Shown in pieces: positions 1 through 5,376 of a stretch of DNA of 6,438 nt (the first letter of the stretch is position 1; every line of letters starts with the position of its first letter). The DNA lies in contig JAAHIC010000273.1 of the NCBI GenBank assembly GCA_010671965.1, forward strand, positions 1 through 6,438. The letters run 5' to 3'. The position numbers were made by a program, and so were the translations under genes. The notes under the pieces are model-generated. The model had not been told where the DNA came from. It saw nothing but the letters and a program-made list of their open reading frames with translations, and searched no databases. Source of the DNA: Leptolyngbya sp. SIO4C5 (GTDB lineage: Bacteria > Cyanobacteriota > Cyanobacteriia > Phormidesmidales > Phormidesmidaceae).

Positions 1-113
1 CCCGGCAGCATCTCGCCGTGCGGCACCGTGTGCGCGACCGTGAAACCGGCCTCCCGAAGTTCCTCGATGCTCTTCTCGCCCGGCTCCAGCAGCATGGCGG
101 CGCGGACCTCGGG
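1..113 (-). other. Compositionally foreign end of the PAS frame (possible chimeric join)
   Basis: Seen directly: positions 1-113 are about 72% G+C, against about 53% for 121-240. In the minus-strand frame 33 of 36 codons from residue 858 end in G or C. The protein departs from the PAS pattern right after WALNPA (residues 851-856), where a PAS_3 domain would normally continue toward its Y-R and G-x-x-RWV segment. It reads instead EVRAAMLLEPGEKS and then VAHTVPHGEM, which I do not recognise. The strong third-position bias indicates genuine coding sequence of a high-GC genome in this same frame. An assembly or amplification chimera near position 113 is the simplest reading; a real domain swap is less likely but possible. 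Confidence 0.6.
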
Positions 114-2681
114 GGCTGGATTGAGCGCCCACTGCACAATCTGCTCCATGCGATCGCGATCTTCGGGGTGCAGGCTGTGATAGTAAATCTCAATGTTTAC
201 TTCGGCATCGGCAGGCAAACCAAACATAGCCTTGCAGCCTGCATCCCAGATTAGCTCGTCCGTTACCAGGTTCCAGTCCCAGGTGCCCAATCGAGCCGCC
301 TCAACCGCCATCCGCAGGCGATCTTCGCTCTGCTGCAGTTTAACTTGGGCCTGTTGGCCTGCGGCGGCGAGCTGTGTTTTCTGGCTAATATCAACGGCGG
401 CCCCCGTAATGCCAATAATCTGATTGTTCTCGTCTCGCAGGGGATCTACCGTCAGGTCATAGTAGGCAATTTGCTTCCCTCTGACAACTTCCACCTCTTC
501 TCGCAAACTCTCCCCGGTTTCAATCACCCGTCGCTTCAGCTCGGTGAGATAAGCCGCACTTTGAGGCGACACCAAATCGGCATCTTGTTGACCCATTACT
601 TCTGGGGTGGCATAGCGATGGGTGGGATTGTAAATCCAGGTGTAGCGCAGGTCGAGATCCTGATTAAACAGAGTAATAGGCGCACTTCTTAGGGTAATTT
701 TGAGCCGCTCGGAGGTCTGCTGCAGGTCCATTTCCGCCTGCCTTAGATCGGTGACATCAGTGTTGGTGCCAAACCAGCGCAGGACTCGGCCTTGCTCATC
801 GCAGATAGGAACGGCCCGCGAGAGAAACCAGCGGTACTGACCGTCTTTGCCCCTAAGCGGAAATGTATCCTCCCAGGCTTCTCCTGACTCGACGTGTCGG
901 CGAAACTTGGCGGTGACCTCTTCCACATAGTCAGGATGGTGCACCTGCTGCCAGCCCCAGCCCTGCATTTCCGCTAAGGTTGTGCCGGTGTAGTCGAACC
1001 AGCGCCGGTTGTACCAAAAAATCCAGCCCGACTCATTCGCCATCCAGGTGAACTGAGAAATATTGTCGGCTAGCGTCCGAAAGCGCTCCTCGCTCTCCTT
1101 CAGGGCCACTTCGCTCTGTTTGCGATCGCTAATGTCAACCACTGAGCCAATGTAGCCCTGAAACTCGCCCTCCTGGCTGAACCGAGGACTGGCCGCATCA
1201 ATTGTCCAGCGATATTCACCGTCCTGATGGCGCAGGCGGTACTCCAGCCGAAAAGACTCATTTTGCTTATTCGCATCGCGGAAAAGCTTCTCCGCCAGCT
1301 CCCGATCTTCTGGATGTACGGCTGTCAGCCAGCCAAAGCCCAAGCCGGTGGCCTCAGTCTGGCCGGTAAAGGCGTACCAGCCTTGACTCAGGTAGGTGCA
1401 ATAGCCAGTGGCATCTGTTACCCAAATCATCATGGGAGCGCTGTCTGCTAGCTGGCGGAAGTAGGCTTCGCTCTGAAGCAGAGAGGTTTCGATTTGTTTG
1501 CGATCGCGGATATCAATGGCAAACGCGACGTGCTCATCCGGATGGCCCAGCCACCGCACAGCACTGATCCAAATCGGCACGCGCGTCCCATCGCGGCGCA
1601 GAATTTCTTTTTCTTCAGCAACGATGGCCTCTTCTTGGCGGAGCTGATCCATTGCCTGCTGCGTGCTCTCCATCAGCTCCGGGGGCGTAAAGTCACGCCA
1701 GTTCATGCCGTTTTGCTCAAATTCGGCTCGCGTATAGCCATGCAGCTCCAGCATGGCGTCATTGATCACCTTCACTTCACCGCTAGCTGTGCCAATGCCA
1801 ATGCCAATGGGAGCTTGCTGAATGAGCTGCTGCAGTCGGCTTTGCTCTTGCTGGAGGCTAGCAGCCGTTTGGCTGAGATTCAGTTCTAGGTGCTTGCGCG
1901 CGGTAATGTCGCGCCATGAGGCGACAAAGCCATCTCGCAGCTTGGCCGCCCGCAAATCAAAGGCCCGGACTAGGCGCTGCTGGCCAAAAAAGTCGTCGTA
2001 GACCAGCGAATCTTTGATCAAGGGTTCTCCAGTTTCGACCACCTGACAGTAAGCGGCAAACAAACCCGAAGTGCGATGGGCAGGCAGCAGCTCGCAGAGA
2101 TTCTGGCCCACCTGGGCTGACCTGGGCATTTGATTGGCTTCCCAGGCGGCCCGGTTGAGATAGTCAATGCGAAAATCTGTGATCTGGCCGCTGCGATCGC
2201 GGATAGCCGAAAAAATGCCGCAGCAATCTACCATGTTCTCGACTAGGGCATAGAACTGCTCTTGGCTCCAGCGTTCGGCTCGCTGCTGGGCCACGGCCTC
2301 AATTGCCATTTGCAGCGATCGCTGTAGGCGCTCAGGCGTCACTTTGTCAGCCGCTAAATAGTCGGTCGCCCCCGCCTTGAGAGCCTGCACCGCCGTCTCG
2401 ACCGCGCCCGCCCCCTGATCGATCACTACAATGGGCGGACAGCGATCGCCAAGCTGCTGAAGCTGGCTGATGGCCTCAAGACTGAGAGCATGGGCCGCTA
2501 ACCTTAAAATGACGGCATCGACCCGCTGCTGCTGGCATCGCTCTAGCGCCCGATCGCCGTCCGGCTCGGTCAAAATTTGGTATGCGATTGGGCTTGCTTG
2601 TAGCCAATACTCGGCGCAGCTATTTTCCTGTTCCGCCGAAACCTCAACAAAAAGGACAGTACGGTGAAGCTTTTTTAACAT
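1..2681 (-). CDS. Multi-PAS sensor protein with N-terminal receiver-like domain (5' part, C-terminus off window)
   Basis: An open frame of 893 full codons runs from ATG at 2681 through the left edge without a stop. Residues ~5-130 resemble a CheY-like receiver (VLFVE start, VQALKAGATDYL near the end) but the phospho-acceptor position is Arg60 in DAVILR. Six PAS regions follow: ~141-262, 281-396, 402-521, 530-649, 655-768 and the start of a sixth at ~783-855. Most end in the typical D-I/V-T/S-x-R-K linker (DITARK, DIRDRK, DISDRK), and several carry HPEDR and G-x-YRW signatures of PAS_3-type folds. No membrane segment is visible, so a cytoplasmic sensor is likely. The output domain (histidine kinase or GGDEF) would lie beyond the edge and cannot be named. 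The ATG lacks a good Shine-Dalgarno; TTG at 2690 is an in-frame alternative. Residues from ~857 on look foreign (separate entry). Confidence 0.9.
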   Translation of the reverse strand, partial: MLKKLHRTVLFVEVSAEQENSCAEYWLQASPIAYQILTEPDGDRALERCQQQRVDAVILRLAAHALSLEAISQLQQLGDRCPPIVVIDQGAGAVETAVQALKAGATDYLAADKVTPERLQRSLQMAIEAVAQQRAERWSQEQFYALVENMVDCCGIFSAIRDRSGQITDFRIDYLNRAAWEANQMPRSAQVGQNLCELLPAHRTSGLFAAYCQVVETGEPLIKDSLVYDDFFGQQRLVRAFDLRAAKLRDGFVASWRDITARKHLELNLSQTAASLQQEQSRLQQLIQQAPIGIGIGTASGEVKVINDAMLELHGYTRAEFEQNGMNWRDFTPPELMESTQQAMDQLRQEEAIVAEEKEILRRDGTRVPIWISAVRWLGHPDEHVAFAIDIRDRKQIETSLLQSEAYFRQLADSAPMMIWVTDATGYCTYLSQGWYAFTGQTEATGLGFGWLTAVHPEDRELAEKLFRDANKQNESFRLEYRLRHQDGEYRWTIDAASPRFSQEGEFQGYIGSVVDISDRKQSEVALKESEERFRTLADNISQFTWMANESGWIFWYNRRWFDYTGTTLAEMQGWGWQQVHHPDYVEEVTAKFRRHVESGEAWEDTFPLRGKDGQYRWFLSRAVPICDEQGRVLRWFGTNTDVTDLRQAEMDLQQTSERLKITLRSAPITLFNQDLDLRYTWIYNPTHRYATPEVMGQQDADLVSPQSAAYLTELKRRVIETGESLREEVEVVRGKQIAYYDLTVDPLRDENNQIIGITGAAVDISQKTQLAAAGQQAQVKLQQSEDRLRMAVEAARLGTWDWNLVTDELIWDAGCKAMFGLPADAEVNIEIYYHSLHPEDRDRMEQIVQWALNPAPEVRAAMLLEPGEKSIEELREAGFTVAHTVPHGEMLP

Positions 2682-3173
2682 ATTTATCAAGCAGCAAATG
2701 CTCAGAGCCGTCAGCCGACCCTTGCTCTAAAGCTAGCTTTGAAGCAGGCGTCAAAAACTCCTCTATTCCTGTGCTGAAAGCTACCGCCATACTTAACCTA
2801 AATTGTTAGCTTTTAGACCACTTAGCCGCGAAACAGCAACCTAGAGGTGTAGTGTAATCCCTAAAGTGCCCAGATCACCTTCATCATATAGCGATCGCCA
2901 AAAGTTCTGGAATCTACCTTAAGAGGGAAGACTGCGAGATAACCCTCATTTTCACGGCCTTAGGGACTGGCGAATTTTCCACGCAGGTCACGGATTAAGC
3001 CCTTTTTCCCGCCGACGAGGATGAGGCTGGGCGGCGTGTGGCTAACTGTATTAGCGTAACAAACTTAACTTGCGCTGGGGCGTTAGATGGGGTAGATTTT
3101 GGAGCTATAGCTGTCTGCGTGCAGCTTGACTATCACCCAAAAATTTGGTCGTACGGTGCCGAAAGTTGCTGCA

Positions 3174-3241
3174 ACAATCTTCCGACACCTGACCCCTTCG
3201 ACAGGAATGAGCTGTCTCGGAGGCTAGAGTAATTATTACTC
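3174..3241 (+). other. Hairpin-rich segment, candidate 3' part of a small RNA or leader
   Basis: Three inverted repeats follow one another. CTTCCGA near 3179-3185 pairs with TCGGAGG near 3217-3223 (one G-T pair) and encloses a GACAG (3200-3204) / CTGTC (3212-3216) hairpin. Next comes GAGTAAT/ATTACTC (3227-3241) around a single T. Directly after lies the terminator hairpin at 3242. This order fits the 3' end of a small RNA or short transcript, or an mRNA leader that attenuates the downstream gene. It matches none of the known cyanobacterial RNA families I could recall (6S, tmRNA, SRP RNA, RNase P RNA, glutamine riboswitch). Chance pairing is not excluded. Confidence 0.3.
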
Positions 3242-3283
3242 AGGCCGTCCCGAACTGCTATGTCTTGGGTCGGCCTTATTTTT
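3242..3283 (+). terminator. Rho-independent-type terminator
   Basis: AGGCCGTCCC (3242-3251) pairs with GGGTCGGCCT (3267-3276), giving nine pairs with one T-T mismatch and a 15-nt loop. It is followed at once by TATTTTT (3277-3283). The orientation terminates rightward transcription. No accepted gene lies immediately upstream on this strand, so it ends an unannotated short transcript or acts as an attenuator 34 bases before the start codon of the small gene at 3318. Confidence 0.65.
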
Positions 3284-3303
3284 GGGCTTCCTTACCCGAT
3301 TCC

Positions 3304-3308
3304 GGAGG
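3304..3308 (+). promoter_or_regulatory. Shine-Dalgarno GGAGG that fixes the small gene's start
   Basis: GGAGG lies nine bases before ATG 3318. It favours this start over an in-frame ATG at 3282, which sits on the terminator's T-tract and would add 12 residues. Confidence 0.75.
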
Positions 3309-3317
3309 AATCCCAAA

Positions 3318-3605
3318 ATGCTGTTTTATATCCACCCCAATCTCCCGGATTTGACCAATCTGGGAGACACAGAACCCGTACGCCTACACATCCCCCGCGC
3401 CCAGCCAGAGCGGGAGCGATTGCGCCACCTGATTATGGGGTCGCAGGACGGCGTGCGATCGACGATTCATGCCTTGCACAAGCTGAACTATGCCGATCAG
3501 GGCTTATGGAGCGACCTGATCACGATTCCGCCCGCTGGCATTCTGCTGACGCCGGAGCAGGGGGAAGTGCTGAGCTACCTGGTGCGCTATCGATCGCTAC
3601 GTTGA
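3318..3605 (+). CDS. Small conserved-looking cyanobacterial hypothetical protein, 95 aa
   Basis: ATG 3318 follows a strong GGAGG, and the frame ends at TGA 3603-3605. The 95-residue product starts MLFYIHPNLPDLTNLGD. It has a charged middle (PERERLRHLIMGS, residues ~30-42), a GVRSTIHALHKLNYAD helix (~45-60) and a tail with LTPEQGEVLSYLVRY (~77-91). There is no signal peptide, membrane segment or recognisable catalytic motif. The pattern (GD..PV.L.IP, ERERLRHL..GS, TIH.LH.L.Y, P..GE.LSYL) resembles short hypothetical proteins that I believe are common in filamentous cyanobacteria, but this could not be checked. The stop codon overlaps the first base pairs of the 212-bp repeat array, so the array abuts the gene's end. 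Function unknown. Confidence 0.75.
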   Translation: MLFYIHPNLPDLTNLGDTEPVRLHIPRAQPERERLRHLIMGSQDGVRSTIHALHKLNYADQGLWSDLITIPPAGILLTPEQGEVLSYLVRYRSLR

Positions 3606-3608
3606 TCG

Positions 3609-3691
3609 GTAGGCTGGGCAAAGCCCAGCGTGCCCATCATCCGCGCAATTTGATGGAGATGGGCACGGTTGATAACCTTTGCCCAGCCTAC
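3609..3691. repeat. 83-bp palindromic REP/MITE-like element, copy 1
   Basis: A perfect 15-bp terminal inverted repeat, GTAGGCTGGGCAAAG (3609-3623) and CTTTGCCCAGCCTAC (3677-3691), encloses an inner 9-bp stem GTGCCCATC/GATGGGCAC (3630-3638/3658-3666). The left end also has the architecture of a REP sequence: GTAG followed by a perfect local hairpin GCTGGGC-AAA-GCCCAGC (3613-3629). This is the best-preserved copy. No transposase is encoded, so it would be non-autonomous. Mobilisation by a RAYT (IS200/IS605-related Y1 transposase) elsewhere in the genome is inference. Confidence 0.8.
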
Positions 3692-3715
3692 GGTGCTGAT
3701 GCGATCGGGGCTTAC

Positions 3716-3778
3716 AGAAACCAGGGTTCTTGCTTCACTCCGAGGTTGGCTTTCTTGCCCAGGAGCACCCTGGTTTCT
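3716..3778. repeat. 63-bp AGAAACCAGGG palindrome, copy 1
   Basis: AGAAACCAGGGT (3716-3727) is the perfect reverse complement of ACCCTGGTTTCT (3767-3778), with a 39-base centre. AGAAACC..GGTTTCT palindromes are, from memory, frequent intergenic repeats in cyanobacterial genomes. It is unrelated in sequence to the 83-bp element in the same unit. Confidence 0.8.
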
Positions 3779-3820
3779 AGGCTCAGATGGGCAAATCCGG
3801 CATGAGTTCGGCGCAGATCG

Positions 3821-3903
3821 GTAGGCTGGGCAAAGCCCAGCATGCCCAGCATCCGCGCAATGTGACGGAGATGGGCACGGTTGATAACCTTTGCCCATCC
3901 TAC
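3821..3903. repeat. 83-bp palindromic REP/MITE-like element, copy 2
   Basis: Same element 212 bases on. The left arm is GTAGGCTGGGCAAAG (as copy 1) and the right arm CTTTGCCCATCCTAC (as copy 3), so the terminal stem has one mismatch. The local GCTGGGC-AAA-GCCCAGC hairpin is intact, but the inner stem is eroded to about GCCCA/TGGGC. Confidence 0.8.
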
Positions 3904-3927
3904 GAGGCTGATGCGATAGGGGCTTGC

Positions 3928-3990
3928 AGAAACCAGGGTTCTTGCTTCACTCCGAGGTTGGCTCTCTTGCCTAAGAGAACCCTGGTTTCT
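3928..3990. repeat. 63-bp AGAAACCAGGG palindrome, copy 2
   Basis: AGAAACCAGGGTTCT (3928-3942) pairs perfectly over 15 bp with AGAACCCTGGTTTCT (3976-3990). This is three base pairs longer than in copy 1, because the right arm here reads AGAACCC rather than GAGCACCC. There is no third copy, since the array is truncated before this point in its third unit. Confidence 0.8.
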
Positions 3991-4032
3991 AGGCTCAGAC
4001 GGGCGAATTCGGCATGAGTTCGGCGCAGATCG

Positions 4033-4115
4033 GTAGGATGGGCAAAGCCCAGCGTGCCCAGCATCCGCGCAATGTGACGGAGATATGCACGGTTGATAAC
4101 CTTTGCCCATCCTAC
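4033..4115. repeat. 83-bp palindromic REP/MITE-like element, copy 3
   Basis: The arms are GTAGGATGGGCAAAG (4033-4047) and CTTTGCCCATCCTAC (4101-4115). Both carry the changed base, so the 15-bp terminal pairing is perfect again, while the local left hairpin now holds an A-G mismatch. The inner stem is reduced to GTGC/GCAC. The 212-bp array ends two bases after this element. Confidence 0.8.
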
Positions 4116-4150
4116 GACTAAGGAACGGTTATTCGTAGGGGTCGTTCCTT
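4111..4150. repeat. Two interleaved inverted repeats with pseudoknot-like geometry
   Basis: CCTACGA (4111-4117) is the reverse complement of TCGTAGG (4133-4139), and AAGGAACG (4120-4127) of CGTTCCTT (4143-4150). The left arms precede both right arms, so in RNA the stems would cross as an H-type pseudoknot with loops of 2, 5 and 3 bases. The first arm is the end of the last 83-bp repeat. There is no T-tract, so it is not a standard terminator. The short last loop makes simultaneous formation of both full stems tight. Confidence 0.45.
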
Positions 4151-4299
4151 TAGGAAATGCCATACACTGGTCGCTAAAAGCACATTTCTGGAACATGAGC
4201 CATGCCAGAAACGCGACCAGAATTGTACAAATAGATGCCAATCGCTCTCCTAGAAATTAAGATTGGAAGCAAGGTCATATTAAGCCAAGCAGCCGGGCA
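4118..4299. other. 182-bp spacer between repeat array and kinase operon
   Basis: Apart from the inverted repeats at 4111-4150 and 4167-4220, the spacer must contain the kinase operon promoter. TTGTAC at 4223-4228 resembles a -35 box, but no -10 box stands 16-18 bases beyond it, so none is called. Minus-strand frames through this stretch are extensions of the repeat array and are not considered genes. Confidence 0.5.
4167..4220. repeat. Nested inverted repeat upstream of the kinase operon
   Basis: The outer arms CTGGTCGC (4167-4174) and GCGACCAG (4213-4220) are perfect over 8 bp. The inner arms TTTCTGG (4185-4191) and CCAGAAA (4205-4211) are perfect over 7 bp with a 13-base loop. A 10-base bulge lies on the left side and one base on the right. 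It could be a further palindromic element or a structured leader of the kinase mRNA; no T-tract follows. It ends 79 bases before the kinase start. Confidence 0.5.
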
Positions 4300-5307
4300 A
4301 TGAGTCTGAGTCCAGGACAGACACTACGCAATGGACAGTATACGATTTTACGTGAGCTAGGACGCGGACGCTTTGCCATCACCTATCTAGCAGAGAAACC
4401 AGGTGGTGAACGGTGGCTGATCAAAGTCTTGAATCCTCAGGTTTTAGCAGGCTTAAATGATGCGGAGCGCGATCGCCAAGAAACCTTATTCTGGCAGGAG
4501 GCTATCAAGCTAGCTAGGTGCAGCGGTACGCCTCACATTGCAAAGGTTGAGATGCCCTTTAAAGAAGGAGCATTGCTTTGCTTACCCGTGGAGTATTTGG
4601 GGGGCGATAGCTTGGCAGACCGGCCTCAGCGAATACTGACGGAACAGGCAGCGCTAAAGTACATACGGCAAGTTGGTGAAGCACTGACAGTCGTTCATGG
4701 GCAAAATCTGGTACACCGGGATATTCGTCCGGCCAATATTTTCCTGAGAATTCGAGAGGGTCAGGCAGAAGCAGTGCTGACGAATTTTGAGCTGGCTATT
4801 AATTGCGATACAGAGCTAAGCCGAACCCGCAAAAGAGAACTAACTGATGGCTTTTCGCCGCCTGAACTGTATGCACGCGGACGATCAATTGCACCTTACA
4901 CCGATGTCTACTCTTTAGCGGCTACCTTGTATGAATTGCTCACGGGACATGTGCCTGAGGGAGCCACAGAGAGGATGGTAGAAGGAAAGGCTTTGACTTC
5001 ACCGCAGGCCAAAAACCCAGATATTTCAGGCAAGACGACCAAAGCGATCATTACTGGAATGGAGCTACGCCCGGAAAAGCGGCCACAGACGTTGGAAGCA
5101 TGGCTATTACAGCTAGGATTTGAAAAGGAAGCATCAAAAACAGCGCTCCCAAGCTCGATCAATTGGGCAAAATGGCAAACGATTTGGGCAGCTATTGCTG
5201 TTATTGTGGCTTTGCTGGTAGGTATTCCAGCCTGGCTGGCACTGCGTCCGGCTGATCCTCAGTCCGAAACTCAGCAGCCCCCTTCAGAGCTGTCATCTCC
5301 CGATTAA
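4300..5307 (+). CDS. Membrane-anchored Ser/Thr kinase-like protein, probable pseudokinase
   Basis: 335 residues from ATG 4300 to TAA 5305-5307; no good Shine-Dalgarno is seen. A eukaryotic-like (Hanks-type) kinase fold spans ~14-272: glycine loop GRGRFAITYL (21-30, third Gly is Ala26), Lys42 in WLIKVL, a likely helix-C Glu67, HRDIRPAN (139-146, usual Lys replaced by Arg143), PPE at 187-189, TDVYSLAATLYELLTG (201-216) and Arg261 in KRPQT. The DFG motif reads N162-F163-E164, so the metal-binding Asp and the Gly are both missing. This predicts weak or no catalysis. One hydrophobic segment (~293-315, WQTIWAAIAVIVALLVGIPAW) anchors it, followed by a short Pro/Ser/Glu-rich tail, so the kinase fold is probably cytoplasmic. 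The next gene starts 60 bases downstream on the same strand, suggesting an operon and a partner kinase. Pseudokinase status is inferred from motifs alone. Confidence 0.88.
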   Translation: MSLSPGQTLRNGQYTILRELGRGRFAITYLAEKPGGERWLIKVLNPQVLAGLNDAERDRQETLFWQEAIKLARCSGTPHIAKVEMPFKEGALLCLPVEYLGGDSLADRPQRILTEQAALKYIRQVGEALTVVHGQNLVHRDIRPANIFLRIREGQAEAVLTNFELAINCDTELSRTRKRELTDGFSPPELYARGRSIAPYTDVYSLAATLYELLTGHVPEGATERMVEGKALTSPQAKNPDISGKTTKAIITGMELRPEKRPQTLEAWLLQLGFEKEASKTALPSSINWAKWQTIWAAIAVIVALLVGIPAWLALRPADPQSETQQPPSELSSPD

Positions 5308-5313
5308 GAGGGT

Positions 5314-5317
5314 GGAG
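5314..5317 (+). promoter_or_regulatory. Shine-Dalgarno GGAG ahead of the 16-codon frame
   Basis: GGAG lies eight bases before ATG 5326, which opens a 16-codon frame. The kinase start at 5367 has no comparable site of its own. Confidence 0.45.
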
Positions 5318-5325
5318 CATCAATT

Positions 5326-5376
5326 ATGCAGATAGCTTTGAGTATCGTTGATGGCGAAGAATTGCAATGTGGGTAG
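5326..5376 (+). CDS. Possible 16-aa coupling/leader peptide overlapping the next kinase
   Basis: ATG 5326 with a well-spaced GGAG encodes 16 residues (MQIALSIVDGEELQCG) and stops at TAG 5374-5376, ten bases inside the kinase-FGE gene and in another frame. Ribosomes finishing here could re-initiate at ATG 5367, which lacks its own Shine-Dalgarno. The peptide resembles nothing I know. It may instead be a chance frame, so the call is weak. Confidence 0.25.
   Translation: MQIALSIVDGEELQCG

Larger units (their letters stand above)
2682..3317. other. 636-bp intergenic region between the divergent PAS and small-protein genes
   Basis: The region lies between divergently oriented genes and must hold the promoter of the PAS gene (reading left) and probably that of the small gene (reading right). 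No -35/-10 pair is good enough to call. One HIP1 site lies at 2891-2898. The left two thirds (2682-3120) show no convincing coding or structured signal. The last ~110 bases (3174-3283) are dense in hairpins and end in a terminator. A 64-codon GTG-started frame at 3038-3232, with five cysteines, ends just before the terminator; it has no recognisable homology and only a weak GAGG upstream, so it is not called a gene. No tRNA or rRNA signature was seen. Confidence 0.6.
3604..4117. repeat. Tandem array with 212-bp period, 2.4 copies
   Basis: The unit starting GATCGGTAGG recurs at 3604, 3816 and 4028, exactly 212 bases apart each time. Copies 1 (3604-3815) and 2 (3816-4027) differ at about 16 positions by eye, roughly 92% identity. 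Copy 3 is partial: it stops after CCTACGA at 4117, just past its first palindrome. Each full unit carries an 83-bp palindromic element, a 24-bp spacer, a 63-bp palindrome and a ~37-bp tail. Since 212 is not a multiple of three, the unit changes frame from copy to copy, which argues against coding. The array sits between the small gene's stop and the kinase operon and does not disrupt either. Confidence 0.95.

Noticed and set aside
345..1889. Plus-strand frames of 74-131 codons over the PAS gene
   Set aside because: They are antisense to a continuous PAS-domain frame with clear motifs and are shadows of it.
3126..3154. TTGACT as a -35 box in the intergenic region
   Set aside because: The hexamer at the proper distance is TCGTAC, which does not resemble a -10 box.
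3038..3232. 64-codon plus-strand frame with five cysteines ending just before the terminator
   Set aside because: GTG start, only weak GAGG upstream and no recognisable family. Possible, but not supportable without comparison.
2682..3317. tRNA, tmRNA, 6S or SRP RNA in the intergenic region
   Set aside because: No T-loop, CCA-adjacent acceptor stem or family-specific motif was found on either strand by eye.
3260..3805. 181-codon plus-strand frame
   Set aside because: It overlaps the better-supported 95-codon gene in another frame and runs into the repeat array; it is proline/arginine-rich, as expected of a shadow frame.
3604..4117. CRISPR-like array
   Set aside because: Repeats are 212 bp and adjacent, with two internal palindromes and no unique spacers; no cas genes are present.
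4120..4150. Glutamine riboswitch or terminator, suggested by the AAGGAACG hairpin
   Set aside because: The conserved core of the glnA motif is absent and no T-tract follows the hairpin.
3587..4241. Overlapping minus-strand frames with recurring peptides (GWAKVINRAHL, SEARTLVS)
   Set aside because: They are translations of the 212-bp palindromic array. The unit length is not a multiple of three, so the peptide recurs in different frames, and no start has a ribosome site.
4223..4256. Promoter for the kinase operon (TTGTAC with TAGAAA)
   Set aside because: Spacing is 22 bases, too wide for a sigma-70-type promoter, and the -10 is poor.
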